From CAWJAP01 sp963834365 (GTDB taxonomy: Bacteria > Acidobacteriota > Vicinamibacteria > Vicinamibacterales > Vicinamibacteraceae), in assembly GCA_963834365.1 (NCBI GenBank), contig CAWIBS010000007.1, positions 68,700 to 132,699 on the forward strand: a stretch of 64,000 nucleotides of DNA, written 5' to 3'. The position numbers were made by a program, and so were the translations under genes. Position 1 is the first letter of the stretch. Every line of letters begins with the position of its first letter. Below the pieces are notes generated by a model that was not told the origin of the DNA, ran no database searches, and saw only the letters and a list, made by a program, of their open reading frames with translations. This document shows positions 1-10,308 of the stretch, piece by piece.

Positions 1-1
1 G

Positions 2-388
2 AATGCGCTCGTCTTCGGTGTGTTCGCCGGCGTGGCGCTGCTCATCGCCGTCGTTGGCGTCGCCGGCGTGCTGGCCTTCTCGGTGAGCGCCCGGACGCGC
101 GAGTTCGGGATTCGGCTGGCGATCGGCTCGGAGCCGAGACACCTGTTGACGCGGATCCTGGGCGAGGGCGCGGTGATTGCCGCGGCCGGCATCGTCGCCG
201 GGGCGATCGGCGGCGTGCTCCTGGCGCGGTTTGCCGGGGGCTACATCCAGGACGTGCGCATGCCGGGCGTCATCCCCGTCGCCGGCGCCGCGATGATCCT
301 GGTAGGCGCCGCGATCGTCGCGTCGCTGGTTCCCGCCGCGCGTGCATCGCGCGTGGACGTCGTCCAGGCGCTGCGTTCCGAGAATTGA
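2..388 (+). CDS. ABC transporter permease, C-terminal part (MacB/FtsX type)
   Basis: Only the last 128 codons of this gene are in the window; it is open at the left edge. The fragment starts inside a transmembrane helix, carries the cytoplasmic loop 'SARTREFGIRLAIGSEP' that is typical of FtsX/MacB-fold permeases (usually R-T-R-E-x-G-I-R-x-A-x-G-A), then two further hydrophobic segments, and ends with 'ASRVDVVQALRSEN', the usual closing motif of the ADOP-type permeases common in Acidobacteriota. Such proteins are inner-membrane subunits of macrolide/lipoprotein-type export complexes. The substrate cannot be told from this part. Confidence 0.85.
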   Translation, partial: NALVFGVFAGVALLIAVVGVAGVLAFSVSARTREFGIRLAIGSEPRHLLTRILGEGAVIAAAGIVAGAIGGVLLARFAGGYIQDVRMPGVIPVAGAAMILVGAAIVASLVPAARASRVDVVQALRSEN

Positions 389-462
389 TGCCGGTCTGAA
401 GCCGGACACTACGGCGGAAACCGGACTGTCCCACCTGTATCAGCCCGTTTCATCAGCCATGC

Positions 463-580
463 CAGAGTTCACTTGTGTTGACGACGGGCCCGCCAAGGTG
501 GCGCCGGGCTTCAGCCCGGCCTACGCGGGCCCGGGCAGGCCTGAAGTCCTGCGCCACATTACCAACACAAGTGAGCTCTG
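463..580. repeat. 118-bp element with 18-bp inverted ends around a hairpin repeat
   Basis: The ends 463-480 and 563-580 are inverted copies (17 of 18 match; core ACTTGTGTTG against CAACACAAGT). Between them lies a GC-rich block (486-557) with two nested hairpins. The same block occurs without these ends at 6826-6897. A further piece, CTGAAGCCGGACACTAC, lies at 396-412 just after the permease stop. The gap 389-626 contains nothing else that I can recognise. Confidence 0.7.
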
Positions 581-626
581 GGGTTAAAGCCCGCGACACG
601 GGTCACGACTATTGGTCTAATTGGGC

Positions 627-2613
627 ATGCTGTGCTGGGTCCTGGCGGCGCTGGTCGTGTTCGCACAACCATCGCCTCCGGCTCCGCCTGATCAGCCTGC
701 CAAGCCCGCGCCGGCGTCGCCGGACAGCGAGCAGCCTCCCGAGGTCAAAGAGAGCATTGTCGTGACCGCGACGCGCGCGGATCGGCGGCTGCAGGACGAG
801 CCGCTGCGCGTCGAGGTGATCGATCGCGAGGAGATCGAGGAGAAGGCGCTGATGACGCCCGGGTCGGTCGCGATGCTGCTCGGCGAGACCACCGGGCTGC
901 GTGTACAGACGACGGCGCCGTCGCTGGGTGCGGCCAACGTCCGGATTCAGGGGCTGCGCGGCCGCTACGCGCAGCTGCTCGCCGACGGGCTGCCGCTCTA
1001 CGGGGCCGGCGGGGATTCGCTGAGCCTGTTGCAGGTGCCGCCGCTCGATCTCGGCCAGGTCGAGATCATCAAGGGCGCCGCGTCGGCGCTGTACGGGCCG
1101 GCGGCGCTCGGCGGCGTCATCAATCTCGTCTCGCGGCGCCCTCGCGAGACCGAGCACGAGGCGCTCCTGAACGTGACGTCGCAGCGCGGCGGCGATGCGA
1201 CCTTCTGGCTCGGCGTGCCGCCGTCGCGCGGCTGGTCGTGGACGCTGCTGTCCGGCTATCACGGCCAGCGCGCGGCAGGACCTCGACGAGGACGGGTGGA
1301 CCGACCTCCCGTTCTATGGGCGCGTCGCCGTGCGGCCGCGGCTGTTCTACGAGTCGGGCACCGGCACGTCGCTGTTCGTGACCGGCGGGTTCATCGCCGA
1401 GAACCGCGACGGCGGCACGCTGGACCTGGCGACGGCGCCCGACGGCCAGCCGTTCGCGGAATCGCTCGACACGCGCCGCGGCGACGTCGGCGCGCTCGGC
1501 CGCTGGCTGCGCGGCGGCCAGGTCGTGACCGTTCGCGGCTCCTATGCCCGCAACGGTCAGCATCGCGTCTTTGGCGACGTCGTCGAGCGCGGCGTGCGCC
1601 ACACGGCATTCGGTGAAGGATCGATCAGTGGCACCCACGGGCGCCACACGTGGGTTGCCGGCGGCGCCATCCAGCAGGATCGGTATGCACCACGCGACGT
1701 CGAGCGATTCGACTATGCCTTCACCGTGCCGGCGGTGTTCGTGCAGGACGAGATCCGGCTCGGGCCGCGGGCCTCGCTCTCGGCCAGCGCGCGCGTGGAC
1801 GTGCACAGCGAGTACGGCACGCTCGCGAGTCCTCGTGTGTCGCTGCTGGTGCGCGCCTCCGATGCCTGGACGACGCGGGTGTCCGCCGGTCTCGGCTCGT
1901 TCGCGCCGACGCCGTTCACCGAGGAAACCGACGAGACCGGCTTGTCGCGTCTGGCGCCGCTCACCGGGCTCGAGGCGGAGCGCGCCGGCACCTTCTCGGG
2001 CGATCTCACCTGGACGCGCGGGCCGTTCGAAGTAACGGCCACCGCGTTCGGATCGGTCGTGTCCGATGCCGTGCAGCTCGTGGACATCGTGAACGCCGCC
2101 GTCGTCGGACAGCCGCCGTACACGGTGCGGCTCGCGAATGCGCCCGACCCGACACGCTCGTGGGGCACGGAGCTCATCGTCCGCTATCGACGGGGTGAGC
2201 TGGTCACGATGGCCACGCACGCCTGGACGCGGTCCACCGAGTTCGACTTCGACACCGGCGACCGCCGCAACGTGCCGCTCACGCCGCGTCATACGGGGTC
2301 GTTCAACGTGATGTGGGAGGGCGAGGCGTGGGGCCGGGCCGGGGTCGAGGCCTACTACACGGGGCGGCAGGCGCTCGCCGACAATCCCTATCGGACCACC
2401 AGCCGCAAGTACGTGCTGTTTGGCGGCCTGTTCGAGCGCCGGGTCGGCCGCGCACGCTTCTTCGTCAACGTCGAGAATCTCGCCGATATCCGCCAGACGA
2501 AGTACGACCCGCTCATCCGTCCGGTGCGGCTGCCCGACGGGCGATGGACCGTGGACGCGTGGGCGCCGCTCGACGGACGGGTGTGGAATGGCGGCGTGCG
2601 CCTGTCGCTGTAA
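627..2613 (+). CDS. TonB-dependent outer-membrane receptor (one frameshift)
   Basis: Outer-membrane active transporter. I chose ATG 627 over TTG 621 because it begins a clean signal peptide (MLCWVLAALVVFAQP). A TonB-box-like stretch with 'ESIVVTATR' follows near residue 40. The plug domain then shows 'VRIQGLRGRYAQLLADGLPL' and 'VEIIKGAASALYGPAALGG', and beta-barrel strands run to a C-terminal 'RVWNGGVRLSL' that ends in a hydrophobic residue, as barrel proteins do. The frame changes by +1 near 1270; dropping one base there joins 'HGQR' to 'RQDLDEDGW' without loss. About 660 residues. It is followed 31 bp later by the propeller/cytochrome protein and then copper genes, so copper or another metal is a plausible ligand, but this is inferred from context only. 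Confidence 0.85.
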
Positions 2614-2644
2614 GCTTGGGATCGCCCTTGACCAAGGCCGACTC

Positions 2645-5600
2645 ATGCACCGCACTGCCTGCCTGCTCGCCCTCCTGCTGCTGATTCCCTTCGCCGTCCC
2701 TGGCGTGCGCCTCGATGGCGCGCAGCCCGCCGGCGCGGGGTCACGCGCGGCGGTGAATCTCAGCCAGACCGAAGCGGCCCGGCTCGCCAGGACCGAGCGC
2801 GAACGTGTGCGCGTGGACCTGCCGCCGGGTCTCGAGCTGTCGGTCTGGGCGCCCGAGAAGCTGATCGTCGATCCGGTCGCGATCGACATCGATCCGCGCG
2901 GCACGCTGTATGTCACGAGCACGGCGCGGAACAACATGCCGCTCGACATCCGCGGCCACGAGAACTGGATGTCGCTGGTCCACACGCTGAGGACGGTGGA
3001 CGACCTGCGCGACTTCTACCGGAAGGAGATGGCGCCCGAGCGCAGCGACAAGAATCCCTGGATTCCGGATCTGAACAACGACGGCTCGCGCGACATCCGC
3101 GACCTCAGCGAGTTGAAGGAGCGCGTGTATCGGGTCGAGGATACCGACCGCGACGGCGTCGCCGACCGGTCGCAAATCGTCGCGGAGGGATTCAACGAGG
3201 ATCCGGCCTGGGACATCCTGGGTGGCGTGCTCTACCACGACGGCGACCTCATCGTCGGCGTGCCGCCGGGCGTGTATCGGCTGCGCGACGGCGACGGGGA
3301 CGGCGTGTTCGACCGTCAGACGACGATCAGCGAGGGGTTCAATACGCACCCGGCCTTCGGCGGGCACGGGGTCTCGGGCGTCATGATCGGCCCGGACGGC
3401 CGGCTGTACTGGGAGGTGGGCGACATCGGGCTCCATCTCGTCGATGCGGCGGGGAAGACCTGGTCCTATCCCAACCAGGGGGCCGTGGTGCGGTCCGAGA
3501 TCGACGGCTCGAACTTCGAGGTGTTTGCCGCGGGACTCCGCAACCTCCAGGAGTTCTCGTTCGACGATCGCGGCCACCTGATCAGCGTGGACAACGACGG
3601 CGATCACGAGGGCGAGAACGAGCGGCTCGTGTATCTGCCGTACGGCTCGGACAGCGGATGGCGCTCCAACTGGCAGTACGGCAAGTACACCGACGCCAGC
3701 AACAACCGCTACAACGTCTGGATGGACGAGGCCATGTTCAAGACGCGGCACGACGGCCAGGCGGCGCACATCGTGCCTCCGGTGGCGCCGTGGCACGCCG
3801 GGCCTTCGGGCATGGCCTACAACCCCGGCACCGCCCTCTCGGCCGAGTGGAGCCAGCACTTCTTCGTCTCGAGCTTTGCGGGCTCGGCGGACACCGCGCG
3901 CATCTACGCGTTCACGCTGGATGAGTCTGGCGCCGGCTTCACGATGAACAGCGAGAAGGTGCTGCTCCGCGGCGTGTTGACGGTGGGCATGAAGATCGGG
4001 CCCGACGGCGCCCTCTATCTCACCGACTGGATCTCGGGCTGGGATTCGAAGAACAACGGCCGTCTCTGGAAGCTCGACGCGCCGGCGGAGGCCGGCTCGG
4101 CGACACGGAAGGAGGTGCAGGCGCTGCTCCTGGCAGACTTCGCCGGCCGGAGCGCCGCGGAGGTGGCGGCGCTGCTTCGTCATCGGGACATGCGCGTCCG
4201 CCAGAAGGCGCAATTCGATCTCGTGCGCCGCGGGGACGTCGAGACGCTCGCCGCCGCCGCGCGCGAGCGGGCGCACCTGCTCGCGCGTCTCCACGGCCTG
4301 TGGGGCATCGCGCAGCTCGCGCGCCGCGAGGCGCGCCACGCGCCGTTGCTCGTCGCCGTTCCTCGGCGACCGGGACGCGGAGGTGCGGGCGCAGGCGGCC
4401 CGCCTGATTGGGGATATCAAGTACGCCGGCGCCAGCGATCGGCTGCTTCCGCTTCTCAAGGATCCGGCGCCCAGGGTCCGGTTCTTTGCGGCGGAGGCTC
4501 TCGGGCGCGTCGGGTTCAAGCCCGCGGTGCCGGCGCTGGTCGAGATGCTCGCCAGGAACGACGGAAGGGATGCGTATCTCCACCACGCCGGCAGCCTCGC
4601 GCTCGCCTCGATGGGTGATGCCGCGGCGCTCGAAGCGCTGGCGTCGCACGCGTCCGCCGCCGTCCGTACGTCTGCCGTCGTCGCGCTGCGGCGGATGCGG
4701 CACCCCGGCGTCGCCCGGTTCCTCGCCGACCGCGACGAGCGGGTCGTGACGGAAGCCGCCCGGGCGATCAATGACGACGGGTCGATCGCGGCGGCTGTCC
4801 CGCAGCTGGCGGCGCTGCTGGGATCGTCGCGCAGCACCAGCGAACCGCTGCTGCGGCGTGCGATCAACGCGAACCTCCGCGTCGGCACCAGGGAGGCGAT
4901 TGACCGCGTGGCTGCCCTGGCCGGCGACGCGTCGCGCCCGGAGGCGCTGCGCGTGGAGGCGATCGCGGCGCTGGGCGTCTGGCCTGCGCCATCGCCCATG
5001 GATCGCGTGGACGGGTTCTATCTGGCCTCGGTGGACCTTCAGGCGACGGGTCAGTCGGCGAGCGGGGTCTCGCGGCGGGACGGCGCCGCGGCGCGCGCGG
5101 CGGTCCAGCGTCTCATCGACGAGGTCGCGAAGGACGAGGACACGTCGTCCGACATGAAGGTCGCCCTGGCCGACGCCGCCGGCCGGCTCGAGGTCGAGAC
5201 GGCCGCACCGATCCTGCTGGCCCAGCTCCGGACGGACACCTCGCTGGCCGTTCGACTTGCAGCCCTGCGTGCGCTGCAGACGATGAAGGCAGGAAGCATG
5301 GAGGAGCTGATGCAGGTGGCGATCGCCGACAAGGAGCCCGAGGTGCGGCGGGCGGCGATCGGCATCCTGCCGTCGCTCCCGATCAGCGCGGCCGCCAAGG
5401 TCGAGCACGTGGCGGCCATCGTCAAGAGCGGATCGCTGGCCGAGAAGCAAGGGGCGCTGGAGGTCCTCGGCGGGTTGAAGACGCCGGAATCGAGGCGTCT
5501 GCTCGGCACGTATCTGGACGATCTCACGGCCGGACGGATTCCGGCGGAGCTGCAGATCGACCTGCTCGATGCCGTGCAGACCGACGGCTCGCTCGAGCCG

Positions 5601-6093
5601 CGGCTGGAGGCGTACCAGAAGGCACGCAAAGCCGACACGCTGGTGGACGCGTTCCGTGAGGGGCTGCTGAGCGGCGGCGACGACAAGCGCGGCTGGCAGC
5701 GTCGCGAACGAGAACCCGGCGGCCGAATGCACGCGCTGCCACGCGGTCCGTGGCCGGGGATCGGACGTCGGACCGAGCCTCACGACGATCGGGTCGACGC
5801 TGACCCGCGAGCAACTGCTCGAGGCGCTCGTCGTGCCCAATGCGCGCATCGCGCCGGGGTTCGGCATGGTCGCCATCACGCTCCGCAACGGACAGCGGAT
5901 CGACGCCACGCTCCGCGACGAGACCGACACGCACGTCGTCGTGACCGAAGGGACGCCGCCGGTCGAGCGGCGCATTCCGAAGGCGGACATCGCCGAACGG
6001 ACGAACCCCATTTCGGCGATGCCTCCGCTCGGGCTGATCCTCAAGCCGCGCGACGTGCGCGATCTGGTGGAGATGCTGACGACTCTGAAGTAG
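2645..6093 (+). CDS. Secreted propeller-HEAT-cytochrome c protein (two frameshifts)
   Basis: Large exported protein of about 1148 residues resembling the PVC-type haem-binding CxxCH proteins. In order: signal peptide (MHRTACLLALLLLIPFAVPG); a sugar-dehydrogenase-like beta-propeller at about residues 60-480 with calcium-type loops such as 'DTDRDGVADR' and 'DGDGDGVFDR'; alpha-helical HEAT-like repeats at about 500-1000; then one haem c site 'CTRCH' near residue 1028 and a short C-terminal domain. These proteins are thought to oxidise periplasmic substrates and pass electrons to cytochromes, which fits the separate cytochrome c encoded next. Two single-base insertions break the frame, near 4360 ('LLVA' into 'FLGDRDAEV') and near 5700 ('GWQ' into 'VANENPAAECTRCH'). 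Both sides of each break stay conserved. The substrate is unknown. Confidence 0.8.
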
Positions 6094-6199
6094 GCCACGG
6101 ACCGAATCTGACCAGATCCGACATGGACTATGCGGCTGGCCTGCGAGACGTCACCCAACCAGCAGGCAGGGTCGAGCCCGGCGGGAGATGGAGGTTGCG

Positions 6200-6808
6200 A
6201 TGGTCGGCATGCTCCGTGCGGCGCTGCTCCTCATCGTGCTCGGCGGCGTCGTTTTCGGCGCCGCGCTGTATCTCGTCGCGCGTCGGGGGGTGAGCACCCG
6301 AACCGAACCGAGCCGGATCGAAGCGCTGCTCGCTCGCACCGTGCGGCGGCTGGCCGTGCCGGGCGACGTCAAGGCGCGACCCAACCCGGTGCCGAAGACG
6401 CCCGAGGCGATCAGGTCGGGCCTCGAGCACTTTGCCGATCACTGCGCGATCTGCCACGGCAACGACGGCAGCGGCGAGGTGGCGATCGGCCGGAGCCTGT
6501 ATCCGAAGGCGCCAGACATGCGGACGCAGCCGACACAGTCACTCTCCGACGGTGAGATCTTCGCGATCATCGAGAACGGCATTCGCCTGACCGGGATGCC
6601 CGCGTGGGGGACCGGCACGGCCGAAGGCGAGCGTGAGTCGTGGCATCTCGTGCACTTCATCCGGCATTTGCCCAAGATCACACCGGGCGAGGTTGCGGAC
6701 ATGGAGGCGTTGAACCCACGCAGTCCCGCCGAGTATCGCGAAGATGAGGAGACCCGCCGGTTCCTCGAGGGAGACGATGCCGCACCCAAGCCGAAACCGC
6801 ATCACTGA
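6200..6808 (+). CDS. Membrane-anchored c-type cytochrome
   Basis: A 202-residue protein with an uncleaved N-terminal membrane anchor (MLRAALLLIVLGGVVFGAAL) and one class I cytochrome c domain facing the periplasm. The haem-binding site is C82-A-I-C-H, and Met133 in 'LTGMPAWG' is the likely sixth haem ligand. ATG 6200 is preferred to ATG 6188 because GGAGG at 6190-6194 sits at the right distance. It lies between the propeller-cytochrome gene and the multicopper oxidase gene, all on the same strand, so it probably shuttles electrons between those proteins or to the respiratory chain. The C-terminus is charged and ends in HH. Confidence 0.85.
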   Translation: MVGMLRAALLLIVLGGVVFGAALYLVARRGVSTRTEPSRIEALLARTVRRLAVPGDVKARPNPVPKTPEAIRSGLEHFADHCAICHGNDGSGEVAIGRSLYPKAPDMRTQPTQSLSDGEIFAIIENGIRLTGMPAWGTGTAEGERESWHLVHFIRHLPKITPGEVADMEALNPRSPAEYREDEETRRFLEGDDAAPKPKPHH

Positions 6809-6825
6809 GCACCGATGCAGACCAT

Positions 6826-6897
6826 GGGCCCGCCAAGGTGGCGCCGGGCTTCAGCCCGGCCTCCGCGGGCCCGGCCGGCCTGAAGGCCGGCGCCACT
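6826..6897. repeat. Intergenic double-hairpin repeat
   Basis: Second copy of the block at 486-557, nearly identical over its first 49 bases. It folds into two hairpins, GCCGGGCT/AGCCCGGC at 6843-6860 and a CCGGCC...GGCCGG stem just after it. It lies between the cytochrome and the copper oxidase genes and may act as a transcription-terminating or RNA-processing hairpin; that role is inference. Confidence 0.7.
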
Positions 6898-6967
6898 CAT
6901 TTCCATTCCAGGAGGGCGCTCCGCCAGCCGCGCCGGCGCTGGTCGCGCCGCGATTCGATTAACAGTC

Positions 6968-8805
6968 ATGAGCTCAGAAAGTGAATGGTCGGAGCTGCGA
7001 AACGAGCGGCCCTCCCGGCGGACCTTCGTGAAGGGCCTGGCCATCGGCGGCGCCGCGGCCGGACTCGCAGCATGGCATGTCGACGCGTGGGGTCAGACGG
7101 CTGAGGGCCCGCAGAGATGGGACAGGGCTTCAGGCCCGTCAGGACCAGGCGCACTTCACGGCACCGACTTCGACCTGCGCATCGGTGAGACGACGGTCGA
7201 TTTCACGGGCTCGCCGCGCCGCGCTTTCACCATCAACGGATCGCTTCCGGCGCCGACGCTGCGATGGCGTGAAGGCGACACGGTGACGGTCCGTGTGTCG
7301 AACGCCCTCCGTGAAGACGCGTCCATCCACTGGCACGGCATCGTGCTGCCGGCCAACATGGACGGCGTGCCCGGCCTGAGCTTCGACGGCATCGCCCCGG
7401 GCGAGACCTACGTGTACCGTTTCCGGGTCCGGCAGAGCGGCACCTACTGGTATCACAGCCACTCCGGCTTTCAGGAGCAGCGTGGCGTGTACGGCCCGCT
7501 CGTCATCGATCCGATCGCCCCGGAGCCGTTCGCGTGCGATCGCGAGCACGTCGTGATGCTCACCGACTGGTCGGACGAAGACCCGGTGCGCATGCTGTCG
7601 AAGCTGAAGAAGCAGTCGGACTACTACAACTTCCGCCAGCCGACCCTTGGCGATTTCTTCCGCGACGCACGCCGCAGCGGGCTCGGTGCCGCGCTGGCCG
7701 AGCGCGAGGCGTGGGGCCGGATGCGCATGAACCGCTCCGACCTCGCCGACGTTGGCGGATCGACCTACACCTACCTGCTGAACGGCCAGACGCCGGCCGC
7801 CAACTGGACCGGGCTGTTCAAGCCGGGCGAGCGCGTCCGCCTGCGGTTCATCAACGGATCCGCGATGTCGTACTTCGACGTGAGGATTCCGGGGTTGAAG
7901 ATGACCGTGGTCGCGGCCGATGGCCTCCACGTCCATCCGGTCACGGTTGACGAGTTCCGCATCGCCGTCGCCGAGACGCTGGACGCGATCGTCGAGCCCG
8001 CCGGACAGGACGCCTTCACCCTTTTCGCACAGCCGATGGATCGGACGGGCTTCGCGCGCGGCACGCTCGCCGTGCGCCCCGGCCTCGCGGCGCCGGTGCC
8101 GGCCGTCGATGCACGTCCGCTGGTGACGATGGCCGACATGGGCCACGGCGGGCACGGCAGCGCTGCCACCAAGACGCCGGCGCCAACCGCGTCCCGGATC
8201 CTCATGCCGGCCACCGAATGCCGCAGACAACTCCGCCCGATCCGCATGCGGGCCATGGTGGTGCTCCCACGGCTGCGGCCCCGCCATCGCATCCCGCCAG
8301 CGAGCGCGGCAACCCGATGGTGGACATGCAGACCCTCGCCCCCGCGTCGCGTCTCGACGACCCGGGCATCGGCCTGCGCGGCAACGGACGCCGGGTGCTG
8401 ACCTACGCCGACCTGCGCAGCCTGTCCGGGGATCCCGACGGTCGCGAGCCGGGCCGCACGCTGGAGCTGCACCTGACCGGTCACATGGAACGGTTCGTCT
8501 GGTCCTTCGACGGCGTCACGTTCGGCGCCGCGCACCCGCTCCGCCTGACCTACGGCGAGCGTCTGCGGATCGTGCTGGTCAACGACACGATGATGGCGCA
8601 CCCGATCCATCTGCACGGCATGTGGAGCGATCTCGAGGACGATGCCGGGGCATTCCAGCTGCGGAAGCACACCGTGGACATGCCTCCCGGCACGACGCGC
8701 CGCTACCGCGTCACGGCCGACGCGCTCGGACGCTGGGCGTATCACTGCCATCTCCTGTTTCACATGGAGACGGGCATGTTCCGGGAAGTGAGGGTCGAGG
8801 AGTGA
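6968..8805 (+). CDS. copA: CopA-type multicopper oxidase (one frameshift)
   Basis: Periplasmic multicopper oxidase of the CopA copper-resistance family, about 612 residues, which oxidises Cu(I) and binds copper. A twin-arginine signal ('RRTFVKGLAIGGAAAGLAA') sends it out folded. Copper ligands are visible: H121-W-H123 in 'HWHGIVLP', H163-S-H165 in 'WYHSHSG', then C-terminal 'HPIHLHGMW' and 'HCHLLFHMETGM', which carries the type-1 Cys and Met. A Met/His-rich linker (about 8140-8290, with 'MGHGGHG' and two 'PDPHAGH' units) is typical of CopA. The frame changes near 8195 in a run of C; one missing C there restores the linker. It overlaps copB by 4 bp. Confidence 0.88.
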
Positions 8806-9671
8806 GAGCGGCTGCCGTCGGCCTGCTCGCGATGCTCACTTCGGCGGGAATCGCTCCGCCATTGCGCGCACAGGGCCATCACGGAAGCGAGCAGGCCAGA
8901 CCGGATCCGAAACCGGAGCAGACCTCACCCGTGCCGGGCACGCCGGAACGCTCCGCGGCCGCGCAGCCGCCGGCGATCCCGCCCCTGACCGACGCCGACC
9001 GCCGGGCAGCCTTTCCGGACGTGAAGGGCCATGCGGTGCACGACGAGGCGGTGCATGCGTTCGTCCTCTTCGATCAGCTCGAATGGCAGGGGAGCGAAGC
9101 CGGCGGGATCAATCTCGACAGCCGGGGCTGGGTCGGCCGCGATCGCGACCGGCTCTGGTTCCGATCGGAGGTCGAGAGCGATGACGGGCGCGTCGATCAC
9201 GCGGAGGCGCATGTTCTCTATGGACGTGCGGTGGCGCGCTGGTGGGAGCTCGTCGCGGGAATCCGGCAGGACGTGCGTCCCGGCCCGGCGCGGACGTGGG
9301 CGGCTCTCGGCATGCAGGGGTTGGCGCCATACTGGTTGGAGATCGAAGCGACGGCGTATCTGAGCGGGTCGGGGCACAGCGCCGCGCGCCTGAAAGTGGA
9401 ACACGAGCTCCGTCTGACGAATCGGCTGATCGCTCAGCCGCTCGTCGAGATGAACCTGTACGGCAAGTCGGATCCCGAACGGGGCATCGGGGCGGGGTTG
9501 AGCGACCTGGAGGCCGGCCTGCGCGTCCGTTACGAGTTTCGGCGTGAGGTGGCGCCGTACGCCGGCGTCACCTGGACACGGACATTCGGCGAGACGCGAG
9601 AGCACGCCGCGCGAGCAGGCGAGCGGCTGGGCGGGGCGCGGCTGGCGGCGGGTCTGCGTTTCTGGTATTGA
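8802..9671 (+). CDS. copB: CopB-type outer-membrane copper resistance protein
   Basis: CopB family outer-membrane beta-barrel protein, 289 residues, the usual partner of CopA. I placed the start at GTG 8802, which overlaps the copA stop as GTGA. It gives a signal peptide ending near 'PPLRAQ', followed by a His-rich mature N-terminus ('GHHGSEQ'). The family hallmarks are present: 'AFVLFDQLEWQ', 'NLDSRGWVGRDRDRLWFRSE', 'EAHVLYGRAVARWWELVAGI', and a C-terminal strand 'GGARLAAGLRFWY' ending in an aromatic residue. Overlap and order (copA-copB) indicate one operon. Confidence 0.9.
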   Translation: MRAAAVGLLAMLTSAGIAPPLRAQGHHGSEQARPDPKPEQTSPVPGTPERSAAAQPPAIPPLTDADRRAAFPDVKGHAVHDEAVHAFVLFDQLEWQGSEAGGINLDSRGWVGRDRDRLWFRSEVESDDGRVDHAEAHVLYGRAVARWWELVAGIRQDVRPGPARTWAALGMQGLAPYWLEIEATAYLSGSGHSAARLKVEHELRLTNRLIAQPLVEMNLYGKSDPERGIGAGLSDLEAGLRVRYEFRREVAPYAGVTWTRTFGETREHAARAGERLGGARLAAGLRFWY

Positions 9672-9743
9672 CTGGGGAGCTGGGCGACTGGGCGACTGGG
9701 CGGGCACTGGGCGACTTGGGGGCTGGGCGACTGGGCGCGAATC
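9672..9743. repeat. Low-complexity GGGCGACT repeats
   Basis: The gap after copB consists of imperfect direct copies of an 8-base unit, GGGCGACT, with variants such as GGGCACTG. No coding potential is evident. A ribosome site for the next gene (GGGAGG, 9744-9749) follows directly. Confidence 0.7.
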
Positions 9744-9754
9744 GGGAGGTCACG

Positions 9755-10081
9755 ATGAATCGCCGTCTGATGATCGCGATGTGTGCAGCGATTCTGTGGG
9801 CGTCACCGCCGGCGGCCTTCGCGCACGAGGGTCACGATCACAAGGTCATGGGCACGCTGACGCAGGCGGCGTCCGACCACGTGCGGGTCAAGACCAAGGA
9901 CGGCAAGGAGGTCACGATCCAGGTCACGACGGCCACCCGAATCGTGCGAGGCCAGCAGCCGGTGAAGCTCGCGGAGGTGGAGCCGGGTACGCGCGTGGTC
10001 GTGACAGCCATCTCCGAGAAACAGCAGATGCGCGCGAAGCTGATTCAGGTGGCGGCGGCGCCGGCCCCCGCGTCGAAGTGA
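9755..10081 (+). CDS. Small secreted His-motif protein of the copper cluster
   Basis: A 108-residue exported protein. The signal peptide (MNRRLMIAMCAAILWASPPAAFA) is followed at once by 'HEGHDHKVMG', a short metal-binding-like His cluster. The rest is a single small beta-rich domain ('VRVKTKDGKEVTIQVTTAT', 'EPGTRVVVTAISE') resembling OB-like periplasmic domains of the DUF5666 kind. GGGAGG at 9744-9749 supports the start. Placement after copA-copB suggests a periplasmic copper-binding accessory; the function has not been shown. Confidence 0.75.
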   Translation: MNRRLMIAMCAAILWASPPAAFAHEGHDHKVMGTLTQAASDHVRVKTKDGKEVTIQVTTATRIVRGQQPVKLAEVEPGTRVVVTAISEKQQMRAKLIQVAAAPAPASK

Positions 10082-10108
10082 GCTTCCAATGCCCGCCGGA
10101 CCTAAAGG

Positions 10109-10300
10109 TCCGGCCTACCGGTGAGTCCGGCCTACCGGTGAATCCGGCCTACCGGTGAGGCCGCGGCAAATCGGTAGGGCGGGGCTTCAGCCGCGCCGAG
10201 CGAGACCGAGGACCGAAGACCGAAGACCGAAGACCGGACCAAAGACCAAAGACCAAAGACCAGAGACCAAAGACCAAAGACCGAAGACTGAAGACCCAAG
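10109..10300. repeat. 17-bp tandem triplet followed by A-rich heptamer repeats
   Basis: Two repeat types lie in the gap 10082-10308. First, three tandem copies of TCCGGCCTACCGGTGA with a 17-bp period start at 10109, 10126 and 10143. Second, from 10203 to 10300 there are about fourteen imperfect 7-base units ACCGAAG/ACCAAAG. The heptamer tract leads straight into the GTG start of the next gene and leaves no room for a normal ribosome site. Confidence 0.8.
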
Positions 10301-10308
10301 AAACCAGC

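Noticed and set aside
2741..4999. Long minus-strand open frame (about 750 codons) opposite the propeller-HEAT gene
   Set aside because: Arg/Ala/Pro-rich translation with no motif, and perfectly antisense to a well-supported gene; a high-GC codon-bias shadow.
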